The notes: generated by a model not told the origin, from the sequence alone. Counted from the first letter of the stretch, positions 1 to 9,006 are shown. The stretch: 37,832 nt of DNA from an uncultured Roseburia sp. (GCA_930989305.1 CAKNLF010000009.1:1-37832), one strand, 5' to 3'. A program made the numbers and translations.

Positions 1-47
1 TCTGTCTGTCTGTCAAAATTATTTTTGTCCTATATTCTTTTGTCAAT
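1..47. repeat. Short TCTG/GACA tetranucleotide tract and AT-rich spacer at the left edge
   Basis: The first 14 bases are three and a half copies of TCTG (GACA on the minus strand). The tract touches the window edge, so its full length cannot be seen. The rest is the AT-rich 3' flank of the first epimerase gene. On the minus strand TTGACA (41-46) lies 17 bases from AATAAT (18-23), which could be a weak promoter reading leftwards out of the window. No gene is visible here. Confidence 0.45.
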
Positions 48-1142
48 CTATAATTCAAAATTATTCTTACCATTTTTCATACTATCAATTAGACGCTGAA
101 ACATTTCACGAAGTTGTATTACCGGTTTCCATCCTAAATTCATTAATTTAGAACTATCCAACTTAATAATCATTTCCGGATTATATCCAAAAGAATCAAT
201 ATTCTCTGGCATATCATATTCTACCTGCATATTTTTATCAGGATTTAATTGGCATACCAATTGAGCCATATCTCTAATAGAAATAACAGTCTCCATATTT
301 GTTACATTATACGCCTCTTTTTTCTTTCCTTTTAATAAAATATAAAATATGGCATTTATAGCATCTGACGTATAGCAATAACTTCGCACTGTTTTCCCTT
401 CCGTATGCAAAACTATATTTTTCCCTTCAATGGCGCACCGTGCAAATTCTGCAAAGACCCTACCATCATTATACTCCACACCAGCCCCAAATGTTTGAGA
501 CAATCTAGCAATTTTAACTGGTATATTATATTGTGTCGCATAAGAAACACACAAACATTCCACCATTTTTTTCCCTTCGGAATAACTGCTTCTTACATTT
601 AAAGGATCAATATATCCATAATCCGCTTCTTCTATAAATCCTTCTTTTTGCGGAGTCCCATATACTTCCAAGGACGACAAATATATAAACCCCTTTACAC
701 TTTTATTTTTAGCCAATTCCAAAATATTTCTAGTCCCCATAATTGCCGTCATAATGGTTTCCACGGGAGAATTCACGAATGATTTTGAACTGGTGATACT
801 TGCTCCATGAATAATATAATCAATATTCTCCCCTACTTCAATCGCTTTATTAATATCTCCTATACAAATTATAATATTTGTATCAGACAACAATTCGGAA
901 AAAATTTTTTTTGCTTTCTTTTCGTTTCTTACTAATGCAATAATTTTTATATTCGTATAAAATATATAGTTATAGAGGGCAAGTGTTTTCACTATTTGGG
1001 AACCAATTAAACCAGTCGCCCCTGTTACAAACACTGTCTGTCCTGCTAATTCGTTAAGTAGCGAAGATCTATAAACCAATCTTTCTAAATCTTCTTGTAA
1101 TATTCTATCATCACTTATTTTTTTTTCATTTTGTTTAATCAT
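48..1142 (-). CDS. Extended-SDR NAD(P)-dependent epimerase/dehydratase/reductase (cassette B)
   Basis: A 364-residue extended short-chain dehydrogenase/reductase, presumably cytosolic. The Rossmann motif G-x2-G-x2-G is at about residues 41-47, a serine pair at 156-157, and the catalytic Tyr187-x3-Lys191 follows. Its ATG overlaps the stop of the upstream IspD-like gene by 8 bases, so the two are probably translationally coupled. In pneumococcal capsule loci, genes that combine a cytidylyltransferase with an SDR protein (such as mnp1/mnp2) have been predicted to make CDP-alditols. By analogy this enzyme may reduce or modify a ketose phosphate or CDP-sugar before transfer by the adjacent TagF-like protein. 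The substrate cannot be read from sequence. It differs clearly from its paralogue at 3706-4764, and this stretch is visibly AT-richer than the genes further right. A sugar-nucleotide epimerase or dehydratase is the main alternative. Confidence 0.85.
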   Translation of the reverse strand: MIKQNEKKISDDRILQEDLERLVYRSSLLNELAGQTVFVTGATGLIGSQIVKTLALYNYIFYTNIKIIALVRNEKKAKKIFSELLSDTNIIICIGDINKAIEVGENIDYIIHGASITSSKSFVNSPVETIMTAIMGTRNILELAKNKSVKGFIYLSSLEVYGTPQKEGFIEEADYGYIDPLNVRSSYSEGKKMVECLCVSYATQYNIPVKIARLSQTFGAGVEYNDGRVFAEFARCAIEGKNIVLHTEGKTVRSYCYTSDAINAIFYILLKGKKKEAYNVTNMETVISIRDMAQLVCQLNPDKNMQVEYDMPENIDSFGYNPEMIIKLDSSKLMNLGWKPVIQLREMFQRLIDSMKNGKNNFEL

Positions 1143-1926
1143 CGTCTCTCCTTTTACTCTGCTGATTCATTCTAGTTTGAATCCTATTCGTCAATCCCAA
1201 GCCAAATGCCTGTTCATTTTCTTTATATTGTAACAATGCCCTAAACATATACACGTCTTCTGGTGTAGTAACTTTTATATTTCCACGATTTCCTGGAACC
1301 ATATAAGCTTTCATATTTAAACTCTTAATTATAGTACATGCGTCAACCATATTTTCATATCCCTGTTCTGTAGCTCGTATCATATCATGCGCATGTATAA
1401 TATCTTTTAAGTAAAAACTTTGTGGGGCTTGTGCCGCATATGTTTCTTTACGATATGGAACTGCTTCTACTTCAGATCCATCTTTACTTAACAAAATCGT
1501 TTCATAACATGAAGTACAGGTAATACCATTCCCATTTTTTTTAACACTTTTAATATTTTCCGAAATTACCTCGTATGATACAAAAGGTCGCACACCGTCA
1601 TGTAATAAAACAATGGCATTCTCATCATTTTCAGATTCCGCGATTTTAAGTGCGTTATATATAGAATCTTGCGCTGTATCTCCTCCTGGGACTACTTTCT
1701 GTACTTTTGTCAGGCGATATTCGTCAATCAAAGATTCCATATATGGAATAAAATCCTTTAACATAGATATATATATCTTATCAATTTCATCATGATATTG
1801 AAACAATTGTAATGTATGGATTATTACGGGCTTTCCATTAATTTCTAGAAATTGTTTTGGGACACCTGCCCCCATTCTTACACCACTACCCCCTGCAAAA
1901 ATTATCGCTATATTTGTATTTTTCAT
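1135..1926 (-). CDS. IspD/TarI-family cytidylyltransferase (cassette B)
   Basis: A 263-residue protein of the IspD/TarI nucleotidyltransferase family, which couples CTP to a methylerythritol or alditol phosphate. The glycine-rich CTP-binding motif with Arg17 is at residues 11-19, with Lys24 downstream. An HDG-x-RP motif follows at about 109-114, and a KVTTPED-like substrate loop lies near the C-terminus. It sits between a TagF-like gene (14-base gap) and an SDR gene (8-base overlap). That context argues for an activated-alditol role as in TarI rather than the MEP-pathway role of IspD. A second divergent copy lies at 4795-5511. A 20-30 residue basic tail follows the usual domain end. The RBS is GAGAGGAT upstream of ATG. 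The exact alditol is unknown. Confidence 0.85.
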   Translation of the reverse strand: MKNTNIAIIFAGGSGVRMGAGVPKQFLEINGKPVIIHTLQLFQYHDEIDKIYISMLKDFIPYMESLIDEYRLTKVQKVVPGGDTAQDSIYNALKIAESENDENAIVLLHDGVRPFVSYEVISENIKSVKKNGNGITCTSCYETILLSKDGSEVEAVPYRKETYAAQAPQSFYLKDIIHAHDMIRATEQGYENMVDACTIIKSLNMKAYMVPGNRGNIKVTTPEDVYMFRALLQYKENEQAFGLGLTNRIQTRMNQQSKRRDDD

Positions 1927-1939
1927 TTTTTATCCTCTC

Positions 1940-3694
1940 TTAAATATCTTTTTCCTGATTCATGATGGACACAAAATCCATTTGCGCCATGCGTTCATTT
2001 TCTTGTTCTTTTTCTTTCAACAACTCTCTAATGTCATCTGGCATGTTATCTAAGATAATCCAATCTATAACACGATCTGACGAATGACTGTCTATATAAT
2101 CAAAATGATGTTTTACATACTTTCCTACTTTTTCTTCTTCAAAATCTTTTTCTTCAATCGCTTTAATTATATCATCAAATTCATAACAGATTTTACCAGG
2201 CGCAGATTCTTCATAATTTCTATGAAATCCTCTTGAGAAAGAATATTGTACTTTATCAAATGCAAAAAACAGCATTGGATTTCCCATTAGTGAGTATTCA
2301 AAAATATTCGATGAATAATCTGTTATCAAAAGATCTGTTATATAAAACAAATCATTAATATTAGGATATAATCCAACATCCAAAAACTTATCTTTATATT
2401 TTTCTTCTATTGGCACTGGTGCACTGACCCATGGATGCATTTTAAATAATACTACATATTCATTATCACATATATTATATAACTTCTCAAAATCAATTAA
2501 ATTATATGGATAATATGCCTCTTTTCTATTTTTTCCACGATAGGTGGGAGCAAATAAAATAACTTTTTTCCCCTTACACATGGGGAATTTTTCATATAAC
2601 TCCTTAGTTTTTTTCTTTCTAAAATCACTATTTAAAAATTCATCCATTCGTGGCATTCCTGTTGGGATAACTTGTTCGTCATTTAATCCCCATACTTCAG
2701 AAAAGAATGGAATAATATTTTTTGATCCTGCAATACCATACGTATATTGTCTATGGCAAGATTGCGGACTAGGACAACCTTTATGCCCCCATCTACTATA
2801 ACCGGACGACTTAAAGCCTGCTCCAGCATGCCACAATTGTATAATTTTAGTGTCTTTATCAATTTCTAGCCAATCAAAAACTGGTGCATGATCATCAATT
2901 AGAATCATATCGCTTTCCGCTATTTTTTTTAACAGCGCATGCCAACTCTCTCTACTCTGATCAACAGATGAGGCTGGTCTGGCAGAGGTAAGTATACGAT
3001 ACTCCTTATCCATTCCCCTCTGTATCATGCGGTCTTTTACCGCAATTAAATTAGCTCCTAATGTATCACTTTGTTCACTCATAAACAGAATTGTTTTTTG
3101 GGAATTTTTCCCTTTCAAATTTTTTCTATTTGAATAATAATATTTTTTATACGCTATCTTTTCATTTTTCAGATATCTTTTGGTTTCTCGTGGAACGTTC
3201 GAAAAAATCTTTCTAAAACGTCCATATTTTGGAAAGGACATACCACATTTTGCAGATGCCATCATATAAATCTCAAATATAGTATCTTCTACATCATCTT
3301 TAACAAAAAAACTAACAGTATATACTTTACTGCGATTAGCATATAAAAAATTTCTTGAAGATTTTTCTAACTTATCCGCCATATTTAATGCAATTTTGCA
3401 TAATCCAAAAAATTCTTCTCCCTTGCAAACGTAAATGTTATAGGTCCCTAAAGGATAACATCGATTCTGACCATTATTTGTAATATTAATTTTTATTTTA
3501 TACTTGTTATTGTTGCATTCTAATACTTTAAATTTTCCCTTTACCTCATATAATCCATTTACCATAAAAAATTCCAAATTCTGAATTTCATCTTCCAAAA
3601 AATCTACTTCCACATCTAATATTAAAAAAATTCTGTCCCATTCAATATTTATAACCTGTGCTGTTAATATTTCTTTCTCTCTTAAATCCAGCAT
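1940..3694 (-). CDS. TagF/TarL-like CDP-glycerol:poly(glycerophosphate) glycerophosphotransferase family protein (cassette B)
   Basis: A 584-residue GT-B-like teichoic acid polymerase/primase family protein, expected at the inner face of the membrane. The C-terminal half carries the family hallmarks: a LWHAG motif near residue 287, a lysine/glycine-rich ILFAPTYRG segment, a MHPW motif near 420, and TDYSS near 459-463. The N-terminal 200 residues are less conserved and may set acceptor specificity. I chose the ATG at 3694 because AAAGGAG lies 6 bases upstream. The in-frame ATG at 3712 overlaps the SDR stop and has no well-spaced RBS. It probably transfers an alditol-phosphate from the CDP-alditol made by the adjacent enzymes. 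The gene is AT-richer than its paralogue at 5551-7314. Polymerase versus single-unit transferase cannot be decided. Confidence 0.85.
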   Translation of the reverse strand: MLDLREKEILTAQVINIEWDRIFLILDVEVDFLEDEIQNLEFFMVNGLYEVKGKFKVLECNNNKYKIKINITNNGQNRCYPLGTYNIYVCKGEEFFGLCKIALNMADKLEKSSRNFLYANRSKVYTVSFFVKDDVEDTIFEIYMMASAKCGMSFPKYGRFRKIFSNVPRETKRYLKNEKIAYKKYYYSNRKNLKGKNSQKTILFMSEQSDTLGANLIAVKDRMIQRGMDKEYRILTSARPASSVDQSRESWHALLKKIAESDMILIDDHAPVFDWLEIDKDTKIIQLWHAGAGFKSSGYSRWGHKGCPSPQSCHRQYTYGIAGSKNIIPFFSEVWGLNDEQVIPTGMPRMDEFLNSDFRKKKTKELYEKFPMCKGKKVILFAPTYRGKNRKEAYYPYNLIDFEKLYNICDNEYVVLFKMHPWVSAPVPIEEKYKDKFLDVGLYPNINDLFYITDLLITDYSSNIFEYSLMGNPMLFFAFDKVQYSFSRGFHRNYEESAPGKICYEFDDIIKAIEEKDFEEEKVGKYVKHHFDYIDSHSSDRVIDWIILDNMPDDIRELLKEKEQENERMAQMDFVSIMNQEKDI

Positions 3695-3705
3695 TTTTTT
3701 CTCCT

Positions 3706-4764
3706 TTACCATTTCCTTAATATTTGAGTAGTTCTATCCAACCCTTGTTTTATATCATACCTTGCTTTCCAGCCAAGCTCTTTTATTTTTTCTCCACTCA
3801 TTATCGCTTTTGTCGCTTTGGAATACCCTGCCTGCTCTGTAGCGTCCGGTATTTCAAATACTACTTTAGTGCCGGCTATTTCAGCTATAGTCTCCGCCAG
3901 ATCTTTCAACATAATATCCGATCCCGGATCAGCTATATTATATGCCTGTCCGCAGACACCGTAAAATAATACGGTCAGAATCCCCGCAACTGCGTCTGCT
4001 ACATAAGTATAGGAATACAACTGCGTACCTTTGCTTTTCAGAACAATATCTTCTCCCGCAATTCCTTTTTTCAGGAACTGGGATATTGCTTTTGTATCAC
4101 TCTGCAGCATAGTGGGGCCATAAGTACGGGCCAGCCTTGGAATCACAACATCCAAATTTTTCTGCTTTATATATGCCTGACACAAAGCCTCCCCGCATCG
4201 CTTGCTTTCCGGATAACCTGCACGAAGGGTATTGCAGTCAATATAGCCGCAGTAATCTTCAGAGAAATATTCCTGATCCCCCCGGTTTTCCCCATATACT
4301 TCTACAGTAGAGGCAAATAAGAAACGCTTTGTCTCATGCCTGCTGGCAAAATCCAAAAGATTATTTGTCCCTATAATGTTAGAAGCAACTGTTCCGATTG
4401 GATCCGTTGCATATGCCACCGGATGTGTATTGCTGGCAGCATGGAGTATATAGTCAACGGTGCCATATGTGTCATGTTCAAGTGCTCGATTAATGTCCTG
4501 CTCCACAAAGCAAAACTGCTCATTATTCCAAAAAGCCGAAAATCTTTCACGGGCTTTTTTTTCATTCCGCCCCAGAGCATATATTTTACATCCCATTTTA
4601 TATTTTTTATTTCGATACATGAGCACATCAATCAAAAAACTGCCGATCATCCCCGTTGATCCGGAAATCAAAAATGTTTTATTTTCCAATTTTTCCCAAG
4701 GGAAACTCTGGTCCGCAATTTTTTCAATATCCTCTATATAAATCGAATTGTCCTCCAACCGCAT
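3706..4764 (-). CDS. Extended-SDR NAD(P)-dependent epimerase/dehydratase/reductase (cassette A)
   Basis: A 352-residue extended SDR. The nucleotide-binding turn has Gly35, Gly38 and Gly41, with Ser152 and the Tyr184-x3-Lys188 catalytic pair. It is the third gene of the first-transcribed cassette, 30 bases after the IspD-like gene, with a strong GGAGGAG RBS. It ends at the start of the next TagF-like gene. It aligns along its whole length with the SDR at 48-1142 but is clearly divergent, including the first motif (SGSTGMIG versus TGATGLIG), so the two probably act on different substrates. It likely prepares the nucleotide- or phosphate-linked alditol used by the neighbouring TagF-like enzyme. 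That role is inferred from context; epimerase or dehydratase activity is equally compatible with the fold. Confidence 0.85.
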   Translation of the reverse strand: MRLEDNSIYIEDIEKIADQSFPWEKLENKTFLISGSTGMIGSFLIDVLMYRNKKYKMGCKIYALGRNEKKARERFSAFWNNEQFCFVEQDINRALEHDTYGTVDYILHAASNTHPVAYATDPIGTVASNIIGTNNLLDFASRHETKRFLFASTVEVYGENRGDQEYFSEDYCGYIDCNTLRAGYPESKRCGEALCQAYIKQKNLDVVIPRLARTYGPTMLQSDTKAISQFLKKGIAGEDIVLKSKGTQLYSYTYVADAVAGILTVLFYGVCGQAYNIADPGSDIMLKDLAETIAEIAGTKVVFEIPDATEQAGYSKATKAIMSGEKIKELGWKARYDIKQGLDRTTQILRKW

Positions 4765-4794
4765 ACAAACTCCTCCTGTATTTTTAACAAGATT

Positions 4795-5511
4795 TTATTT
4801 AAGCCAGTTATCTTTATCTGCTTTCAAATAAGCTTTAAACATCTCAAGATCATCTTTTGTTGTAAGCTTGATATTTTTATCAGATCCTGCCGCAAAATAC
4901 AAAGTCTCACCCAGATCCACCATCATAGTATTGGTATATGCGGAACCATATATGCCGATTCCTTCTGCAAATGCCCGTTTATACGCTGGCAGTAATTTAC
5001 CATATTTATAGGCCTGAGGTGTGGACACACGACGCAGCGTTTCTCTCGGAATATATTTATTTGTACATGTTTCATCGGTCTTCACAAATATCTGTTCATT
5101 ATATGGCATAGAAGTCACTGCATTGCCATGCTCCTTGCATTTTATGATCACATCGGACAATACCGAGGCGTCTACTAAAGGCCGGATTCCATCATGGATG
5201 ATTATAATATCATCTTCACTGCATTTGTCTTCCAGAAAATATACTCCGTTTCGAATGGATTCCTGTCCTGTTTTGCCTCCTGAGATCACCCATTTTAATT
5301 TTGTAATATTAAACTGCTTTGCGTACGCCCATAAGATATCATGCCATCCGTCCAGACACACTACCTCTATGGCGTCGATCTCCGGATGTTTCTGAAATCC
5401 CTCCAGTGTATAAATCAATACCGGCTTGTCATATACATTAATAAACTGTTTCGGGATATCCTGTCCCATTCTGCTTCCGGAACCTCCGGCTATGATAACT
5501 GCAATATTCAT
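4795..5511 (-). CDS. IspD/TarI-family cytidylyltransferase (cassette A)
   Basis: A 238-residue cytidylyltransferase of the IspD/TarI family, close to the usual domain length. The CTP-binding glycine-rich loop with Arg14 is at residues 8-16, Lys21 follows, and HDG-x-RP is at 106-111. The RBS GGAGGAT lies 6 bases before the ATG. It stands 39 bases downstream of the TagF-like gene and 30 upstream of the SDR gene. The product is probably a CDP-alditol (for example CDP-ribitol or a related sugar alcohol) feeding the TagF-like transferase. The genome's true MEP-pathway IspD may be elsewhere, but sequence alone does not exclude IspD activity here. Confidence 0.85.
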   Translation of the reverse strand: MNIAVIIAGGSGSRMGQDIPKQFINVYDKPVLIYTLEGFQKHPEIDAIEVVCLDGWHDILWAYAKQFNITKLKWVISGGKTGQESIRNGVYFLEDKCSEDDIIIIHDGIRPLVDASVLSDVIIKCKEHGNAVTSMPYNEQIFVKTDETCTNKYIPRETLRRVSTPQAYKYGKLLPAYKRAFAEGIGIYGSAYTNTMMVDLGETLYFAAGSDKNIKLTTKDDLEMFKAYLKADKDNWLK

Positions 5512-5550
5512 GATCTATCCTCCAAATCTTTGACCTAAACTCCTTCTGGC

Positions 5551-7314
5551 TTACTCTTCTACTGCACGGCAAACTAAATCTGCCACACGCTGGGAAGAAT
5601 TTCCATCCAGCCTGTCAAAATATTTTTCCGCAAATGTTTTTACTTTTTCCTGTTCAAAATCTTTTTTTACCACTGCATTCACCAGTTCCTGAAATGTATA
5701 ACACAATTTTCCCGGCACAAAACTTTTATAATTAAAATAAAAATCCCGCTTCTCAATATATTCCTGAAGATCAAATGTATAAAACAACATGGGCAGGTTC
5801 AACAGCGATGCCTCAAATACCAGAGAAGAGTAATCTGTAATAATCAGATCCGTAATAAACAGCAGGTCGTTCAGTTCCGATTCCGCTGAAAGATCCAGCA
5901 CCCTGTCCTGATATTTTTCAGGTACTGGATGTTTCTCCCGAATAAAGGGATGATGTTTAATGATCACCATATATTCCTTTGAAATATGTTCCAGGAACGA
6001 ATCCAGAGGAAACTTTTTCATTGGATAATATGCCTCTTTTCTCACATTCCCCCGAAAAGTAGGAGCAAATAAAATAATTTTTTTCCCCCGGCAGGCAGGA
6101 TATTTTTCAAAAAAGGCTTTCTGCGTCTTCTTCTTATATTCTTCATCAAAAAAGATATCCGTCCTGGGCACCCCTGTAGCATACACTTTAGATGTAGGAA
6201 TCCCAAATCCTTCCGCGTACCAGATCCGGACATTTTCTGAACTCACTGTTACATAATCATAATTTTTGTGATTCGGGCTTTCCTGGACGGTTCCTCCCGG
6301 CTTGCCCAGTCTCGTATATCCAAAGGTCTTAAAGGCGCCGCAGGCATGCCACAGCTGAAATACCTTTGTTTCCGGTTTCAGGTCCAGACGATACAAAAAA
6401 GATGTATATTCGTCCAGAATGATGACTTTGCTGACAGCACAGAGAACCGCTGCTCTATGAAGCTCCCGCAGGGACATCTGGGCCACCTCTTTACCGGGCA
6501 GGAATACATTAAAATCCAGATTCCCTTTTTCTTTCAGCTTCTCATAGACAAATTCCATATTTCCGCTTAGATCATTTCTTCGCACAGAAATAAATCCTAC
6601 AGAATTTGTTTTGATTTTTCTGTGTTTTGCAAACCAGAACATCCAGTTGAGAATCGTTACTTTCGCCTCCATAGGGGAAATTTTATAACCGCTCAACATC
6701 ATGATCCTTGCATTTATATCTCCTGCAATCCGTCGTTTTGGCGATCTGCCATTACGTGCCCGCACTGATGCGTAAGGCACATATCCTTTTTCCGCCAGTG
6801 CCGCCGTAGCAAAAAACCACGGACTCAGGATCAGACAAAGCACAAATGAAAATCCCCGATACAGCCGTATTCCTTTTCCAGGCCTGTACATATTGTGCTC
6901 ATTTTTTTTGCTGCTTAGTACGGAAATACGCCATGTGTTTCCTTCCGCCTGAAACAGGTAGGAATCACTGTCCGTTTCTAATTCTTCCGGCGTCAGATCC
7001 TGAGAAATTTTTTCTTCATAATAATCTCCCATCTGACAGTTCAGGTACACCTGGATATCCTGCCTCTGCTTATCAATCTTCCAGAACAGGCAATCCAACA
7101 GATATTCATAAGTACCTCCAAAATACCAGCTTCCCTCCTGATATACCACAGTATCAATTACAAGGGGGATCCGCCTGTCTTCGTTTCCCCTGACAAAATA
7201 AAGAATCCATTTGGGTCTTGCCAGTTTACTTTTTGTTTTTGCATATCCGGAAAATTTTATTGTTATTGTTTTATCTTTTAATGTCAGTTTTTCTATTCGA
7301 ATCTGATAATCCAT
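5551..7314 (-). CDS. TagF/TarL-like CDP-glycerol glycerophosphotransferase family protein (cassette A)
   Basis: A 587-residue TagF-family protein. The catalytic half shows LWHACG at 321-326, an ILFAPTFRG segment at 414-422, HHPF at 454-457 and TDYSS at 493-497, the signatures of teichoic acid polymerases and primases. A hydrophobic stretch at about 153-175, beside basic residues, may bind the membrane peripherally. It follows the TagH-like ATPase gene by about 90 bases and precedes the IspD-like gene by 39. It is paralogous to the protein at 1940-3694, with conserved C-terminal and poorly conserved N-terminal halves. It likely adds alditol-phosphate units to a lipid-linked primer. Donor and acceptor are unknown. 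Confidence 0.87.
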   Translation of the reverse strand: MDYQIRIEKLTLKDKTITIKFSGYAKTKSKLARPKWILYFVRGNEDRRIPLVIDTVVYQEGSWYFGGTYEYLLDCLFWKIDKQRQDIQVYLNCQMGDYYEEKISQDLTPEELETDSDSYLFQAEGNTWRISVLSSKKNEHNMYRPGKGIRLYRGFSFVLCLILSPWFFATAALAEKGYVPYASVRARNGRSPKRRIAGDINARIMMLSGYKISPMEAKVTILNWMFWFAKHRKIKTNSVGFISVRRNDLSGNMEFVYEKLKEKGNLDFNVFLPGKEVAQMSLRELHRAAVLCAVSKVIILDEYTSFLYRLDLKPETKVFQLWHACGAFKTFGYTRLGKPGGTVQESPNHKNYDYVTVSSENVRIWYAEGFGIPTSKVYATGVPRTDIFFDEEYKKKTQKAFFEKYPACRGKKIILFAPTFRGNVRKEAYYPMKKFPLDSFLEHISKEYMVIIKHHPFIREKHPVPEKYQDRVLDLSAESELNDLLFITDLIITDYSSLVFEASLLNLPMLFYTFDLQEYIEKRDFYFNYKSFVPGKLCYTFQELVNAVVKKDFEQEKVKTFAEKYFDRLDGNSSQRVADLVCRAVEE

Positions 7315-7403
7315 TTGTATAAATCCTCTGAATGATCACAGCTCTGCTGTCTGGGCCAAATATTGCGCATACTTCTCACAAAACACAGCCCTTATACTAT
7401 CCC

Positions 7404-8138
7404 TTATTTCATAAATTCCCGGTATTTGGCTATTACATCCTTCGGTTTTCCGATCATTTTTATTTCACCCTCATGCAGCCAAAGTACAGATGTACAGAGT
7501 TTTTCCAGCGAGCCAAGGGAATGGGATACAATCACCACTGTTCTGTCCTTATTTGAAATCAGGCTTTGCATTTTTGCATAACTTTTCTTTTTAAATTTTT
7601 CATCTCCTACGCTGAGCACTTCATCCACCAGCATAATATCGGTTTCCAATATAGCCGTAATAGAAAATGCCAGTTTGGAATGCATACCGCTGGAATAAGT
7701 ATTCACCGGCATGTCAATAAAATCCCCCAGCTCGGAAAATTCAATAATCTCGTCTGCCTTCTTTTTTATCTCTTCCTCTTTGAATCCAAGCAGCATACCG
7801 GAAAGATAAATATTTTCTCTTCCGGACAGCTCTTTTTGAAAGCCGACGCCAATGGACAGCAGGGATACATTATATCCGTGCATATCCACAATTCCTTCAT
7901 CCGCGGAAAATATTCCTGCCAATGTACGTAGCAGCGTGGATTTTCCGCTCCCGTTCTTTCCGATGATCCCAAGGATTTCACCTTTTGGTACCTCAAAGGA
8001 TATCCCTTTGATGGCCTCAAATGTTTTGGGACCTTTATCTTTATAATGCTTTTTCAGAAGCTGCTTTTTTATAGAAAATTTATTTAATTTGCGATATCTG
8101 ACCACCAAGTCTTTTACTGTAATTGCAATTTCACTCAT
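7404..8138 (-). CDS. Polysaccharide/teichoic acid ABC exporter, ATP-binding protein (TagH/Wzt type)
   Basis: A 244-residue ABC ATPase of the TagH/Wzt export class. It shows Walker A GKNGSGKST at 60-68, the variant signature YSSGMHSKL at 148-156 (typical of this subfamily), Walker B with the catalytic glutamate at 167-173, and the H-loop His206. It lacks the C-terminal carbohydrate-binding extension of some Wzt proteins and the long TagH extension of B. subtilis. Its ATG lies 2 bases after the stop of the permease gene, and the RBS AAGGTGAT overlaps that gene's end, so the two are coupled. It would power export of the lipid-linked polymer made by the adjacent TagF-like enzymes. Confidence 0.93.
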   Translation of the reverse strand: MSEIAITVKDLVVRYRKLNKFSIKKQLLKKHYKDKGPKTFEAIKGISFEVPKGEILGIIGKNGSGKSTLLRTLAGIFSADEGIVDMHGYNVSLLSIGVGFQKELSGRENIYLSGMLLGFKEEEIKKKADEIIEFSELGDFIDMPVNTYSSGMHSKLAFSITAILETDIMLVDEVLSVGDEKFKKKSYAKMQSLISNKDRTVVIVSHSLGSLEKLCTSVLWLHEGEIKMIGKPKDVIAKYREFMK

Positions 8139-8140
8139 GA

Positions 8141-8923
8141 TTAAATCACCTTTGCATAACTGTTTTCAAATTTATATACTTTATGCACACCAAAGAAACA
8201 AAGCCCCAGACTGATCGCCAGCCAGATAAGCATCCATTTCCATTCCGGAGCTGATTTGTACAGCAGCACATTTCTTGCCTCGTTGATCAGGTACGCCACC
8301 GGATTCAAACGCAGCATATAGTGGTTATACGGGACCGGTATTCTGTCCGTGATAGAATAAAAAATACCTGTTGCGTAGAATATGAATCTCAACAGAATCT
8401 TTATAATATTATCCAGATCATCTACAAACACGCCAAAATGCATTACGATATTAGAAATGCCGAAAATAAGCAATGACAGAATCGCCAGGATCGGAATGAT
8501 CCAGAACACATGCCAGGATATAGGCACTCTCCATACGATCATCATAGCTACGACAATAATAAATGAAATCAGCATTTTAAAAAAATTCACCATCATCTTT
8601 GTCTCGATCAGGACAAACTTCGGCAGATAAACTTTCGTCACAATGGCCTTGTTGCTTTTTACAAGGCGCACACTGCTGCTGACTGTCCGGTTGAAATAAT
8701 CCCAGAGTGTCAGACCGATAAAAATAAAAATCGGAAAATACTGTTCTTTTCCATTAAATACAAATCCAAAAATAAATGTATAGATCAGCATCATACAAAT
8801 CGGGTTAAACACCCACCACAGCCAGTTCAGATAAGAACCTGCCACTTCGGCATTCAACGCGGACTTTGCGGAATATATAGAATACTTAAAATAATTCCGA
8901 AAATCTGTAATAAAACGCTTCAT
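8141..8923 (-). CDS. Polysaccharide/teichoic acid ABC exporter, permease (TagG/Wzm type)
   Basis: A 260-residue ABC-2 type membrane protein with about six hydrophobic helices, matching TagG/Wzm permeases in length and layout. An amphipathic N-terminal region precedes the first helix. I place the start at the ATG at 8923 because GGAGG lies 8 bases upstream. The in-frame ATG at 8938 is itself part of that ribosome binding site. It is coupled to the ATPase gene immediately downstream. A promoter is visible in the gap upstream, so the exporter and both TagF cassettes can be transcribed independently of the LicD genes. Role: translocation of the undecaprenyl-linked polymer across the membrane. Confidence 0.9.
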   Translation of the reverse strand: MKRFITDFRNYFKYSIYSAKSALNAEVAGSYLNWLWWVFNPICMMLIYTFIFGFVFNGKEQYFPIFIFIGLTLWDYFNRTVSSSVRLVKSNKAIVTKVYLPKFVLIETKMMVNFFKMLISFIIVVAMMIVWRVPISWHVFWIIPILAILSLLIFGISNIVMHFGVFVDDLDNIIKILLRFIFYATGIFYSITDRIPVPYNHYMLRLNPVAYLINEARNVLLYKSAPEWKWMLIWLAISLGLCFFGVHKVYKFENSYAKVI

Positions 8924-8977
8924 TCCTGTTTCCTCCATAACGATAAGCCGGATACAGTTATTTACAAAATTTTAACA

Positions 8978-9006
8978 TTTATAAAATACTTTTTTAAAAT
9001 TTGTAA
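8978..9006 (-). promoter_or_regulatory. Sigma-A-type promoter upstream of the TagG-like exporter gene
   Basis: On the minus strand TTACAA (9001-9006) is separated by exactly 17 bases from TATAAA (8978-8983) in a very AT-rich stretch. It lies about 55 bases before the permease start and is correctly oriented. A T-run on the minus strand near 9040-9048 could end the LicD transcript, but the hairpin there is weak. Confidence 0.55.
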
